NCBI GenBank assembly: GCA_022478985.1
Contig: JAKSZP010008017.1
Location: 62,001-126,000 of the forward strand
Reading direction: 5' to 3'
Length of the DNA: 64,000 nucleotides
DNA from: Massospora cicadina
Taxonomy: Eukaryota > Entomophthoromycota > Entomophthoromycetes > Entomophthorales > Entomophthoraceae
Below the pieces are notes generated by a model that was not told where the DNA came from, ran no database searches, and worked only from the letters and a program-made list of their open reading frames with translations. Made by a program: the position numbers and the translations under genes. This document shows, piece by piece, positions 42,296 through 55,060 of the stretch (its first letter is position 1; every line of letters starts with the position of its first letter).

Positions 42296-44150
42296 TCTAT
42301 AATTTTAATGATGCCTAACCCAAGAGGGGAGTCCTTGCATCTTTATTTACATTGTATCAAACATAGGAATATTATAAAAAATACTAACATGGTGCTTCAG
42401 CGTTGCCTAAGCATCCATGTTAGAAGGGGTAGAGGGGTTGAAGAATTTTTGTTTGGTACCAGTTTCTTCAGGTGGCATGAAAAGGTGGACAAAAGGGGGT
42501 TAAAGTGTCAGCAGCATGGGGTAGCAGGAGAAAGAGGTGAGGGTTCTCCTTGTCAATGAGGCCAGCGGTGTGCATCGCCTCAACATACTGAACAAGCTGA
42601 TGTTCAACAAAGGTATGAGTTTAAGCATGCAAGTGAAAGATTAGATGCATTTGTGAGTTTGAGGGTAGTTGGGTAAAACAGTGATGCCCTTGCCGCATTG
42701 ACGCATGTGTAGCCTGCTGCAAGTGAAAGTTCTTTTATATCATATTTTACTTAATCAGGGAAATCTCTAGGGGAGTTTAGAATGAGACTACCTCTGCAAA
42801 GAGTCTCAATTGCTGTGTGGAGGACTTTGTAGAGGAGGGAGTTGGTGGGGGAAGCGACTGCTTTGATAGCCTTTTAGATGAATTTTTTATATAAATAGCC
42901 ATTTATGAGTAAAGAAACAGAGGCGTGAGTGAGTTAGAGGGTTGTGAAAAATATTGCCTAATCAAAGCTGGGTTTGATTTTGTGGGCTTGTTATTTACTA
43001 TCAATCCATTCTAGAGCCTCAAAAGGATTCAATATTGCCAGCGCTGGGCCAGCGACAGGAATTGGTTGGGTGGCAGATGCTGGATGGCTGCGTACAGTGG
43101 ACCATAGAAATTCTGCCAGCTCATGAGCTGCAATCTACTCAGGAATATTTCTAGTATTCAAGCTCTGGTTGGGCGGAGCGTCAGGAGCAGCGCCTTCTAT
43201 GGTCAGGGTGGGATAGGGAGGATTGATCCCATTTCAAAAAATTAACTTGAAAAGATTGTAATGTTAACGCCATAGTGGGGAGCAATGTTATCAGCTTCAG
43301 CGGAAACCGCTGGGCAACTTGCACTTTGAATGGTCAAGTTTGAAGCACAAGGGAAAATGGCGCGGCTTATTTTGACAAATTCCTAGAAGGGATGATCAGG
43401 GGCGGATCTGATCTCAGCGTGGGGGGTACCAATAGGTGGATGTTGCAAAAAATAGGCAAATCATTGAAAATTCATGAGGCTTGGTGAGACAATCAATGCC
43501 ATTGGGAACCACAAAGTGTACACGGTGTCAACGTCATAGGCAGACAAGTCTTCAGTGAGTTTGTGGCAGAGGCACTAAGGTGAGATATGGGAGGGAAAGC
43601 CAACAAACTGGACCACCAGTGTGGCCTCATCCAGAAAGTAATATTGGATGGTCTGGATTTTTATATTTATATATTAAATTCATATGTGCTGCTACCATAG
43701 CACGGGGTTCACAAGAAAAGATGTAGTCAAAGTACTCCTCAAAGGAGCAGAAATCTATAAAGTCAGCGGGCTTGTATACTGCTGTGGCTTCTCAATGATG
43801 TCCGCGCTTGCATAGGGGAAGAGGTTCCCATACTCAACTCAAAGGTAAAGACGCATATTACTATGAGGGAGCACTAGAGGCTTCTACGCACCGCCTGGAA
43901 ACATGCAAAGTGGTGGGATAGGTTCCAAGGCGGGACATAGTGACTGTAAGTATTTGTCAGGCTAGCTGAGCTGCCCAGGCGCGTTTTTTTTTTAGTACTA
44001 GATGGTCCCAACCCAAGCCCAGGCGCGTTTTAGTGGCAGCCAATATATCCCAGGAGGCGGTGCATTACTGCTATTGAAACTGCCACAGGAACGTCACATT
44101 CCCAATGAACAGGTTATATACACACAATAGAAAATTACTGCTTAATAACA
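42296..44150 (-). mobile_element. Divergent ORF1-only non-LTR element B1 (~1.85 kb)
   Basis: On the minus strand it aligns with the upstream parts of element A1. The zinc-knuckle region (around 43,340), a 'gatcaggggcggat' segment (43,390), a 'gcagaaatctataaa' segment (43,750; A1 has gcggaagtctataaa) and 'catattactatgagggagcac' (43,853; A1 has catgttgctccaggggagcac) come in the same order and spacing. Its 3' end is unlike A1: 42,540-42,600 matches the 5' part of the 326 bp insertion at 56,166-56,491, and about 42,296-42,345 matches that insertion's 3' end. B1 therefore belongs to the family that yields the micro-insertions. The ends are approximate and no TSD was found. The coding frame is much decayed. 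Confidence 0.65.
43988..44016 (-). mobile_element. 29 bp micro-insertion with 15 bp TSD inside B1
   Basis: A T-run and agtactagatggtcccaac plus a few bases lie between perfect repeats gcccaggcgcgtttt (43,973-43,987 and 44,017-44,031). The tail and TSD share Ts, so the insert length is uncertain by a few bases. The family has inserted a fragment of itself into an older, longer relative. Confidence 0.9.
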
Positions 44151-46430
44151 GTAAACTTGAACAAAACTAACAAAAACCTCCTATATACTGAAATAGGGTT
44201 ATCTAAGATAATAGATAGCACCCTATAAGTCATATATAGCCAGCGGTTTATGATCTCATTATACTAATCTTTTGGGTAGACTCCACAGCTTCAACAGGAG
44301 AAGATTCCCTTGCAATTTGGAAATCCTCTTTATATAATCTCTCTCTATCAGAGTTCTTATTAGTGCTTTACATGGTTACTAAGCAGAACTCAAAAATGGC
44401 ATATTAAAATCATGATACCAAATTGAGCCAGAAAAGTGAAAAACTAGGGTCCAGAGATTTTCATAAAAAGATGAAATCTGGCTGACATTAATGAATTACT
44501 AGCAGATTGCAATAATAGATATAAGGATCCTATTATTGATGTTTTATTGTCAGGATTGAGATCCTGAACAATGTATCAGTTTATTTAAACTGAGTGTCAT
44601 TTTCTTAATTTTTTAGTTATTCAAATTCGATTAATTTGATTTTGATTAATTTTTTAAGTCACTTTATTTGATTTAATTTAAAATGGAACATTCATTTGAT
44701 TCGATTCAATTCAAATTTAATTATCATCATCATCCATTTTTAGGAATTTGCTTTAATTATAGTCGCATTGAAGGTCTTCCTATGCACTTTTGGGGTCATA
44801 TGGACTCTAAAACTATTGTGCATTGTTCATTACCCTTGATGCATCAATTTATTGCCTTACATCCCTAATCAATTGAGGTAATCTACCCTCAATTCTTATA
44901 ATATAAATAAACCAGGCTAGCTAAGAGTAATCTTAAGCTAGAATAAAGGATTTTAATACAATTTAATCTTTATTATCTTTTATAGTAGTTATGATTGTTT
45001 GGAACCTCATACTTTTATACCAGTTCTATCCATTGTTCTGGTAAATATTGTGATGTCAACTGCACAGGCCCACTTGCCACCTCCAAACCAGAACCCATTA
45101 TTGAACTTCTTATTGAATAACTTGCCAAGAAGAACCTTTAACCAAGACCTCAAACATTCTACCTTTCATGTACCAGTATGCACCCCTTTTCCTTCTAGGG
45201 TATATAGTGGTGTTCATGATTCTCAATCATTTCAGAAATCATTTAGGACATTACTCTCTTTTTGCTCACTTTGCACAGGTCCTCATGGTGGGAGTACCAG
45301 TGACCACAAACCTAACTGAATTTAATTTCAAGGCTTTTTTTACTCCATATCATAATGAAAGTGCCTCCAAGCTGGTGCCTTACATTTATGACAACCCAGG
45401 CAAACTAGAATATTAAGATAGCCTAGATAGAAAGCAATAAAGTAATCAAAATGATGGCATTAGTGTTCCATAACCTAAAGAATGAGAAATGCGTCAGTGA
45501 GGTTGAGGATATTATTAATAGTAATTTGATCCAGTAGGCAGCTACATACAAATTTGAACCCGTGAGGTGAGATAATTATATGAACTATCAAATCTGATAT
45601 CTTATTATTATTTTAATTATGAGAAAATCTATACAAAAAATAGCATATCCAGATGGTTGGTCAGAACATTTTCAACATTTCCCCCACTTTGTTAAATAAA
45701 AGGAAGCAGGAATGTGGGGGTCAACTAAATCACTGGGAACTTGAAACCATTGGCCCAGAACTATGCAGATAATTTATCAAAAACTTAGTGTTCACACAGT
45801 AAATATGATGGCCTTTAAAAAATCTTTATTGTGACAATCAAGTTTGTCTCAATTGTTACAATCTGACTCAGATTCAGATTTTCCAAATTCAAGTCAAATC
45901 GTTAAAAGGAATTTTGGTTTGGTCAGTTTTGGGCGCTGGGTTGTGCCTCACCCAAAATTTAGATTAGGCTCATATGAGCCTAATCAATGATTCAGGTGAG
46001 ACCCCCAAAGGGCAGCCATTAAAATGAGCGCTTTCCAATTCCAAAACTTCCTTAAGAATTCTACCACTAACTTCCCGTCCTGAGGAGCATTTCCAGTTGC
46101 TCCCTCAGAAGGACTCTGTTCAGTGGGCCCTTTTTATATCGGAATTAATATAAAGGTTGTTTCAGGGTTAGCATGCCTCGCTTACCTGTTAGTCTTTTTC
46201 AGGTATCCAGTTTCAAGGAGCTTTTTAATGATTGGATCAGACCAACCACTATTCAACCCTTGCATAACCAACTCTTAGTAGGAATGTTTGGTTCTATCAG
46301 TGCCCTAAATCTCCCTACTCAAGGTTAGGCTGCTTTGGTGCTGTTGATGTGCAAAAAAATTAATTACTATATGACATTTGGAAACTGGATTTTCAACTAT
46401 ATCACTTATGAGTGTAACCATCTGTAGATG
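44151..46430. other. Long unassigned stretch; possible worn LTR element
   Basis: No recognised domain. At 44,549 a tgtcaggatt start resembles the LTR start of the element at 48,126 but similarity does not continue by eye. Frames 44,683-44,868, 44,999-45,319 and 45,168-45,416 overlap and show no motif I know. The last contains VTTNLTEFNFKAFFTPYHNE. Around 45,830-46,140 lies AT-rich sequence with short repeated words (caattgttacaatc). These may be remains of gag-like and LTR sequence, but I cannot support a call. Confidence 0.3.
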
Positions 46431-46439
46431 TCCTTTTGA

Positions 46440-46892
46440 TTATATTAAAAGGCCCCTTCCATATGTGCTCCTACATGCTAGCTTGTCCAAATCCATAGTA
46501 TCATAATACAAAACTAGTTTGCCTACACTAAAGTTGGGTAAAGGCTTCCTTTTTTTGTTATCACACTTAAGTGATCTGTTTTTCCAGACCAGTACATTAG
46601 AATATGCAGTGCCTTGTAGTTTGTAATGGGTGGGTTTGCACCAATATGTGACAAAGGAGTTAGGAAGTATGAGACATGTCACCAACCATATGACTGACAA
46701 CCTGGCGGCTTCCAGCATTGAACCTGTGTACCATTCCTGTATGTTGTGCTTTATTCCTGGACTATGGTTCTGGCAATGCTGCATGATTACAGCAGCGTCT
46801 GACTCCATGATAGTGCCAATAATGAGGCCAACGCTTAGGCTAGCTTGCTCATTGAGAACATCTTTTCCAGTTTCAAATTTAATAATTTCCAA
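46440..46892 (-). pseudogene. Possible integrase C-terminal region of another Ty3/Gypsy element
   Basis: An open minus frame of 150 codons. Its end reads KKRKPLPNFSVGKLVLYYDT followed by MDLDKLACRSTYGRG. This resembles the F-x-V/I-G-D/K-L-V-L-Y/L-Y module that follows the integrase core in Ty3/Gypsy elements. The first half (TGKDVLNEQASLSVGLIIGT) has no motif I recognise. No core or LTR is attached, so the assignment is tentative. Confidence 0.45.
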
Positions 46893-47269
46893 ATAAGCTT
46901 TTAAATGATTATGTAGCTGGTAATTAATTTATTGGTTACAATATAATATTTTAGAAAACGAATTTGAGTTGTCAGTTATCATTTTTCTTTTTTATAGCAC
47001 TGCAAAGTCCACATGACTAGGCTCTTTTATCCCAAGCTTTTAAATGTGATAACAAGATCATTGTGCATAAAATATCCATATCCCAGTGAATTATGATTTA
47101 TAGAATATGGGACGCCGGTTGTGCATTATGGTGGATCAGCCCTCATTCCCAAATTTTAAATTTTTACCTATGTACCATTATCAATTCATTCCTCCTTCAG
47201 CACGGAATTCACTAACTCAATCTTTGAATTTGTGGCAGAATCTGAGATTTCATCTACTAGGTCAATGTG

Positions 47270-48125
47270 TGGACCAAACTGAGCCTGATCTTCACATCAT
47301 TCCCGGTGTATCCAAGGTTTCCTGGATCTTCTCTGGGCAGTGTTCACATTCCTCCAGTGTCTGCCAGATCACTTCCTTTACTGGATACACTCTCCATTGT
47401 GCTAAAAATTGCTTCCATCCTCTCATCTATTACACTTTATATTTCCACTCAACTTCATATACCTGTTTATTTTCCTCCTGCGGGCTCAACAGTCCAGGCT
47501 GCTCCAGACCTCAACCTCAGAACTATCAAATCTGTAAAGCATGGATGACAAGATGGGCATTTGATTCTTCCAGAAGTTTTTTTGAATGTGACCTTATTGA
47601 TTCCATTAATCACTTTATACAAACCCAAAAACCTTGGCACAAGCTTCCAGATTTTCACTATTATGGGTATTTTTCGCCGCCACCAACACCCAATCCCTCA
47701 GAGTGATAAAGGGTTCTGGAGCCCTTTGTCAGTTTATGTATCACTTCTGGTGCACCATGGCATGCTCCAGATTCCCTTATAAACTTCTTTCTGATGTCCA
47801 TAATCTTGCGGGACAACTCATCTGCCCTCTGGCACACTCCGCCACTCAACCCCCATCCAATGCAGGATTCAACCCACGGTTTGCAAAAAAAATGGGGTCA
47901 TTTTCCATCAACGACTGACAGTTGTTATAAATAAAACTGGGTAATATGACCCAAGCGACCCAATCGTCCTGCTTGTATAAAATGTAGCACCAAAGGTATT
48001 GTTCCAATATCTGGTTTACCCTCTCCATCTGTCCATCAAGTTGAGGACAATACACCAAAGCCCTTCATTGGCGAATCTTTAAATCCCCAGATAATTGACC
48101 ATATTTTTGATATGAGTTTGGGGTC
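47270..48125 (-). pseudogene. Chromovirus G6, left part: integrase C-terminal half and chromodomain remnant
   Basis: On the minus strand, starting at 48,125, one reads a worn PKLISKIWSIIWGFKD, then DGQMERVNQILEQYLWCY (frame 48,058-47,846) and SFIYNNCQSLMENDPIFFAN. KLVPRFLGLYKVINGINKVTF follows (frame 47,658-47,467), and then a chromodomain-like end (VIDERMEAIFS, VSSKGSDLADT) near 47,430-47,330. It continues directly the integrase fragment that ends at 60,497 on the far side of the nested elements. It is close in motif to the integrase at 16,900-18,300. Confidence 0.78.
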
Positions 48126-48630
48126 TGTCAGGATTCCTGCCCAGATCTAAGATTTAGATGAGGCAGATGATGGAAATCTTACCTGAACCATCAAAATTAT
48201 TGAGGATAATCCTCAACAAAAATCACCGCTTTGTCACATTGGGGACAATCCCAACTAATATGGTCACATATTAATCGCCCAAAATCACCTAGTGTTGGGG
48301 TTAAACTTGACCTATGCAACAAATGAATCCCAATTTGATAATTTAAAATAGATCTTGACTTAGTATGCATTAAGATGGATTGGGTAACCTCCCTGATCGC
48401 CCTTATAATCTTGTGTCTGAGCAAATAAACTTTGCTTTTTCTCCTTTTCTCAATTTTAAGGTAAATGTGTAATTTATTGGAACTTACCTTGCCAGACATA
48501 ATATCTGGTTCAAAGACTTTTTAACTAAGAAAAAGCAAAAGATATTTATCCAATACCTTTGGGCTTTAGGTCACCTGGCTAATAATTAACAAGGGATCTG
48601 TGGAAAAAACCCCGTGATCCCAACAAAACA
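48126..48630 (+). repeat. 5' LTR of G5 (~505 bp)
   Basis: Starts tgtcaggattcctgccc and ends caaca(aaaca). Collinear with 59,995-60,496, including 'catttgtctgagcaaataaacttt', 'ttttctccttttctcaatttt' and 'ccttgccagacataat'. Confidence 0.9.
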
Positions 48631-48659
48631 GGTGTTTCCTGCTTGTTCACCCTGAGTTT

Positions 48660-49660
48660 GCAGTGAAAACATAAAAATAAATCAACAATGGATAGCCATG
48701 ATTTAGCGTCAGATCTCTTTGGATCAGGAGCGCCTTAAACTTTTGACAAAATTACCCGCTATGATGTGCAGGATGGAGCAACGAATTCTCGCCCTAAAGC
48801 AACATCAACTTAAACTTCAAGATGCAACTACTAAGCTAAAAAGCGTAAATTGGCTTTTAACCCCGCTCATTGCCACTAAATCGTCCATTTATGCCATTTA
48901 TGATTGGGTAGAATCAATTATTGAAGATATCAATGACTTACAAAGTCAGATGGACGCTCTCCACCCTCACATATCTCCCAGCGATAGCAGTTACTCTTCA
49001 TGTTGACGCACCTTCTGATGTCAATCCACGTTGTTTGGCCATTAACCACCCCCCCAGTGGCACATTCAAACCGTCGTTCAAATAGAAATACTTCCCAGGC
49101 TAAGGGTTTATCTTCTCTTTCCTATTTTGTTTATAAAAGTGTTATGGAAGAAGCCACTGACACCCAACGCTCAAGCAGTTAACTAACTGTCTTAGTCATG
49201 TAGCTCAAAACATCATGGTACCTCATCTAATGCATTGCCAGACTTGGGATGACGCTAAGACTGCCTTGCTTTGAAAATTGTGGGCGACTTAACTTTATCC
49301 ACCAAAGCAAACTTTTTATGAAAACAAGCCTTAATTGGGGAGAAACCATCGATGAGTATGCTCACCGATTTTTTCTTGAGGCTCAAACATTGGTCACAAG
49401 AAAACGTCTTACTTTAGATGACGCAATCGCCACCTCATTTTTGGAATTAAAAAAGTGCCTAATATTCTACTTTATTTGAAGCGGTGAAGTCTAACTGGAC
49501 GTCCCTCCTCCATATCAAAGAAGTCATTTTAAAGATTCTGGCCGACCTACTCAACCCCACTGGGACCCCTTGCTTTAATAATAAGCCCAGCCCCAAATGC
49601 TAGTGGTTATACCCCAAGTCGCCTACCCATGTGTTAGTCTGTTTTTTTGCAAAAGAACCA
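48660..49660 (+). pseudogene. G5 gag
   Basis: Begins near ATG 48,689 (MDSHDLASDLFGSG), then shifts to the frame 48,719-49,006. That frame is rich in Leu, Lys and Gln and looks helical (LALKQHQLKLQDATTKLK). Frame 49,249-49,479 carries a Gag capsid-like segment (SLNWGETIDEYAHRFFLEAQ; LTLDDAIATSFL). I cannot see a zinc knuckle. The sequence around 49,600-50,080 has no readable frame. Confidence 0.6.
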
Positions 49661-50079
49661 ACCATACTGTGGATCCTTGTCGCATCTTCCAACTTAGGTC
49701 AGCAAAAGATCTGTCAGTATAGGGCAGGAGACTCCCTATGCTAACGACAATCAAGTGCCTCAGGACCTTCTACTAGCTCTAGTTCGGTGCCCAGAACCTT
49801 GGATGCTTTGTTTTAGTGGCGCCTGCAGAAGTCGATGTACCCCTTTCTATCCAAGGAAATAAAGAACTTTAGCTTTCTTTTTTTATGTTGGTCAGTTACG
49901 CAAACAAACCTTGGAGGTCAGTTCCTCTATGGAAAAGCAGGCGCTGGTAGATAAAACCTTTAAAAGCATTGAACAGCAATAAGCTTAGCTGCGGCAAACT
50001 CCTCCACTTGCTTCATTACAGAGCCTTCATTATAAGTTTACTAACTGTTAATTCTTCAATTGTCTCTTTGGTGGTTCGA

Positions 50080-51934
50080 GTAGAGGTAGTCATTCATAAA
50101 GTTAAGTATTGGCAATAATCTATACTGGTTCCTTGGCTAATATTATTTCCTCCCAACATCTTCAAAAGATAAAAATGGCTCCAGACTTGATTCATGAAGC
50201 GGAATATGGGAAGTCCTGTAATTAGTCAACTAAGGTGAAGGAGCCTATTCCGCCTTACCTCTCCAATTTGGAAGGCTTCTAATTACTTCACCTGCCATTG
50301 CTTTAGAAAACAATAATTATGAGTTGCTTATTGGAGGCTAACTGATGCAGGAGTTCAACTGCATTATCAAACGTAAATAAAAGTACCTTTTACCATTAGG
50401 TTTTTGGATCCCATTGATATTTGAACTCCCAGTCAAGATAAAGGAGCTTAAAAACGAACCTGCCCCCTGAAGTAACCATCCTCCATTTTTAAAGTTAAAT
50501 ATCAAGTCTTAGGAGGAAAAGCTAAGTTACCTTAAAGTCTGTGGATGCCAAAGATGGGATCCCTCCTTATGCTCCCAATCTTATTACAATACCCTCTGGC
50601 TCACAAGTGATTGTGGATATGGGGATCAATATTCTCACTCTTCTAATCAATATTTGGAGCCAAGTGGACACCCAAACCCTTCAATCAAAGAAGCATTGAC
50701 CTTCCCAGTGTTTTTTGCATACTGCTTATGGGAAATCTATCTCAATCTTACTAGGGAATATAACAGATGAAACCCTTCAAGTTCCTTGATATGTACTTAT
50801 TGCTTATGTAAAACTATGCCCCATTGAAGATATTGCCAAAGTAAGTTGTTTTTGCTCTCTACAAGGTTTTGGATTTGATCCCCTACCCACCATAACTCTG
50901 GTTGAAAACTAGAATTAGAGCCAATTTTCACCCTAATGAACTCCAGAATGTCAAAGACCTCCTTGAGAAAAATTTCAGATTTTTTTCCTTGGTACCAAGT
51001 GATTACAGAAATCTTTTGAGGTAATTAACCAAATTGAGACCAATTATCACCCTCCATTTAATTTCGGACATACAGAAAGTCTAAAGTGGAGGAAGCTCAA
51101 GTGGCCTTGGAGTTACAGAAATTGTTGAAGGCTGGGTTTATGTGTGCCTTCTAAAAGCCCGTGAACTTCCCCACTTTTATTAATTCACAAGAAGGATGGT
51201 GACCACTTTGTTGTCATGGATTATCACCGCTTCAATTCAATTACAAGAAAAGATAGCTATCCTTTGCCGCGTATAGATGAATCCTTACGCTTGAGTAAGG
51301 TTCTCACTAATTTTTGGCAATGGATCTTGCCAGCAGATACTGTAAAATCAGTTTGTCGCCAGAGGATTGTGAAAGATGTGCCCTCTTTCAAGTGAAGGAT
51401 TATTTGAGCCCACTCAAATGCCGCAGGGGTTATGTAATACCCCTGCCACCTTCCAACGCGCCATGGACGGATTTTAAGGTGACTTAAAACGTTCATGTGC
51501 TAGTTTATCTTGACAATATTACCATTTATCAAGAATTTTTACTGGGCACATAGATCATCTTCAGCAAGTTTTCCAGCGGTTTTGACAAGCCTCATTAAAG
51601 CAAAAGCCATCAATGTGCTCTTTTTTCCATAATGAAATGGATTTCTAGGCCATAAAATAGATAAAGCTAGAATATCCCTATGGATTATAAGGTTATGCCC
51701 ATTTTTAAGATGTCCCTCCTAAAGCTCTACAAGATGTACAGGTTTTTATTGGATGATGGGATTTATCACTAGTTAATTCTCCATTTTGCTGACATTTCTG
51801 AGCCTCAAGTATTTTTATTGAAGAAGGGGATACTCTTCCAATGGAAAGAAGAGCAGCAGCAGGCCTTTTACATATTATTATCAGCTCTCTCCCATTCACC
51901 AGTACTTATACATACCAACTTCAATACACCCTTT
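50080..51934 (+). pseudogene. G5 protease, RT and start of RNase H
   Basis: Around 50,105-50,160 one frame reads AIIYTGSLANIISSQHLQK, a retropepsin start with the catalytic Asp replaced by Tyr (DTG to YTG). RT fragments lie at 51,150-51,290 (LLIHKKDGDHFVVMDYHRFN, then YPLPRIDESL), and further worn parts run to 51,760. RNase H begins with GILFQWKEEQQQAFYILLSA and LIHTNFNTPF just before the G4 insertion at about 51,935. Stops and frameshifts are frequent. Confidence 0.7.
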
Positions 51935-52503
51935 TTTTACAATTTGGTGGTATATCAGAGATACGCCAAGGGTTTTCTGCACATGGATATGCCCACTGAG
52001 CAATATGACTGATGATATGAAGATTGTTGTCCTCAAGACAACGGATAAACTTTTAATAAATATGGAGCAATTGCCCCAATAACACTTTTTATTTTACTTA
52101 ATACTTCCAGCGGATCCTCACTGGTCCGCTCACTCTCTTCTAATAACGACCTCCTCTTTTCAATCTTCTCATATTGCTGATATCCCATCAACCTTGACCA
52201 ATTATAACCCTTTTTCTTTGACTATTTGTTCCACTGCATTCTCATTGGTTCTAGCAGAATTCACCAAATATTAAACTCACGATCGCCCTAGTTGAGCTGA
52301 TCCACTCTATATCTAGCATATGTTGATATCTCATTATTTGTCATTTGTTGACACCACCTTATCGCCTGATTTGGAGGTGTTCCAATATCCTTTCCAACCC
52401 AATAATGTCACATCCTAAGGCGCTCAAATAACGTAACTAATAATCATTGGTGGACTCTACCCATTCTACCATAATGATTAGGGCTTATCGTCCAGTCATA
52501 TCA
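51935..52503 (-). repeat. 3' LTR of G4 (left copy)
   Basis: Collinear with 57,803-58,371: 'atttggtggtatatcagagata', 'aataaatatggagcaattgcccc', 'ggatcctcactggtcc', 'attatttgtcatttgttga', and 'gtccagtcatatcag' appear in the same order. Confidence 0.88.
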
Positions 52504-55060
52504 GAATTGTGACTTTATCCCCCCTTGACCGGACAATAAAGCTCCTATTGCTTATACACCTGGAGAATTTTTGCATGTACTTGGTTGATAATCTGACCAC
52601 TTGCAGGGTCCTTGATGTTATTGGCATCGACAGCCAATTTCTTAATGATTTTGAATGGGAAATTCCAGATGCTGGACAATTTATGCTTCCTCCCAGACCT
52701 GTGTTGATTATAGAATAGGACTATGTCCCCATCTTTGAACTGTTCTAACCTGATACACCATACCTGATTGGCAGCCTGATTCTTTATCTTCTTGGCTAAG
52801 CTGGATGAGTATGCTGTGGTTTTCAACTTTATTAACGTATCAGCTAGTTTAGTCAAATAACGTTGGGGGCAGAATTTTAAGTATTTTCTATGAAGGCATA
52901 GAGCAGTGTTAGAAGAGCAGGTTATCATCCATATAGTAGTTAAAAGGGGCTTTCCCCATTATTAATTGGTAGCTGATGTTATAAACAAAAACGGTTGTGG
53001 AAAAGAGAAAGCTCCAATAAGAAGGTCAGTACTTTACCAACTTCTGAAGTATGTTCATCAAAGTTCCATTAACTCGCTCAACCATACCATTGTACTCAGG
53101 GTGATATGGGGCTGTCAGAACTCTGCGGATGGCCATCAATTCGTTGAGCTTGGGTAATATGTGAGAGGTGAAGTTAGTCCGTTGTCAGTTAGAATGAAAT
53201 ATGACAGCCATGTTGTAGATTGATACTTTTATCATGAACAAAGCCACAGTGACTGCCCCTAGGTCAAATATTGCCCGTGCTTTGACCCACCTGGTCAAGT
53301 GGTCAATCACCACCAGAATGTATTTAGACCGGTTAGCTCCCATTGGCAGAGGGCAACAAAATCCAGGGAAACCGTATGCCAAGTAAAATGTGGTTTTACT
53401 AGTTGGTAAGAAGTTTACTCGTGGAACGGCTTTTCCATTTGGCACTGAGGACATCAGGAAATGGTTTCAAGCACATCAAATTGCATGCTTTACCAGTAGT
53501 CCCGAGGCTGCAACAATCCCAGGGTCTTTCATACTCCACCATGTCCAAACGCTTTGTGTGCATTCATGATAATTTTGGTTGAATGGATTGCCTTGGAATA
53601 TTCACTGTGGTGTCCCCCATCCAGTTGTACAATTCTCCGTTCTTATTGAACGTATTGTCCTTTATCCCATCTAATAATTTGATAACTTGAGGCGGTTCAT
53701 CATTGTACTTTCCGCTGAGCATCTTATTGAGCATAATTTCACTCAAATACGCTGTAATCAGAATTGTGGGAAATCTTGATAAGAAATCTGCATTCTGGTG
53801 TTTGGCTCCAGGAAATGAAGGATTTTAAAATTCTAAGCCTGAGGTTTGAGAGCCCATTGGGCTATCCGTCATTCAGGCTCCTTGAGTTTCCTCAACCAGC
53901 ATAATGAAGTGTGATATGTTACTACTTTGAACTTCACTTCAAGTAAGTATACTCTAAACTGCTTTTATGCATAGATCACCGCTAAGCACTCTCACTCAGT
54001 CATAGAATATTACGCTCATGGAAGTTCAGGCTCCAACTGCAGTATGCAACGGGGTGCTCCTCCCTCTCATCATCTTTTTGGGATAGGGCTTTCCTGACAG
54101 CGGAAAGAGATGCATCCATCTGGACAATAAACTCTTCATAAAAATTGGGATAGCGCAGCACTGGCGCACTGCTTAGCGCCATAAAAAGTGTATTGAAAAA
54201 AATTGTCGGCCTTCTGTCTATTCAAAAGTGACATCCTTCTTTAATAATCAACCAGCGGACCTCCAATACAGCTAGAGTTGGTTGTAGATTTGGCAGTAGT
54301 AACCGACCATCCCTAAAAATACTTGAATATCACACTTACTAATTTGATGTAGTCATCTTTCAGATAGCCTCCACCTTAGCTGGTTGGATTCACAGCCCTG
54401 TTGCATCTACCACAACCTTAAGGTGCTCCAGCTGATCCTTGACAAAGTGGCATTTCCCAGGTTTGATCTTGATGTTGGCCTCAGCCAACTGGCGGAATAT
54501 CTCCTCCAAATTGGTAAGGTGCCCAGAAAACATACGGTAGAATACGTTGATATTGTCAAGGTATACAAGAATGTATGAAAGCTTTACGTTGCCAAAGATA
54601 GTGTCCATCGCCTGTTAAAATGTAGCTGGGTCATTACACAGCCCTTGGGGCATGCAGGTCACTTGAAAAAGCCCTTTGGACGTTCTAAGGCGCAAATCTT
54701 TGTTCAGCCATGGGTAACTCGATCTTCCAATAGCCAATTATCAAATCCATTGTTGAGAAGTAACGAGCCTCTCAACTGGGTCAAAGCATTTTTAATTTTT
54801 GGCAAGAGGTTAGAGTCCTTTTTCATAGTGCTGTTGAGCTTACGGTAGTCTATCACTACCAAGTTGGTACTGGCCTTCTTTTTGACAATTAGGATTGATG
54901 AAGCCCATGGGCTCTTCAACAGTTTGAGAAATCCTTGCTCCAACAGCTTATCAATTTCCTCAGTGATGACTTTATCTGCTGCTCTATAAGGGCGGATCAT
55001 TTGAGACCTGATGGGTGGATTATCACCCATGTCCTGTCAATGTACAATTCCCCACATGCA
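52504..55060 (-). pseudogene. G4 reverse transcriptase, RNase H and integrase
   Basis: RT starts at 55,030 (MGDNPPIRSQMIRPYRAADK, EEIDKLLEQGFL, SPWASSILIVKKKAS, VVIDYRKLN). Frame 54,608-54,390 has ILVYLDNINVFY, where the second catalytic Asp of Y-x-D-D is Asn. RNase H lies at 54,182-53,900 (VQMDASLSAVRKALSQKDDE, HPVAYCSWSLNFHERN). Integrase has SKYILVVIDHLTRWVKARAI (53,330-53,260) and [18 protein letters not shown] (about 53,080-53,030). The C-terminal module is in the frame 52,928-52,545 (LEQFKDGDIVLFYNQH). No chromodomain is evident, unlike G3 and G6. It is dead. Confidence 0.85.

Noticed and set aside
47107..47706. 199-codon plus-strand open frame, the longest plus frame of its area
   Set aside because: It lies antisense to the G6 integrase C-terminus and chromodomain, whose motifs are on the minus strand. 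It has no domain and is a shadow.
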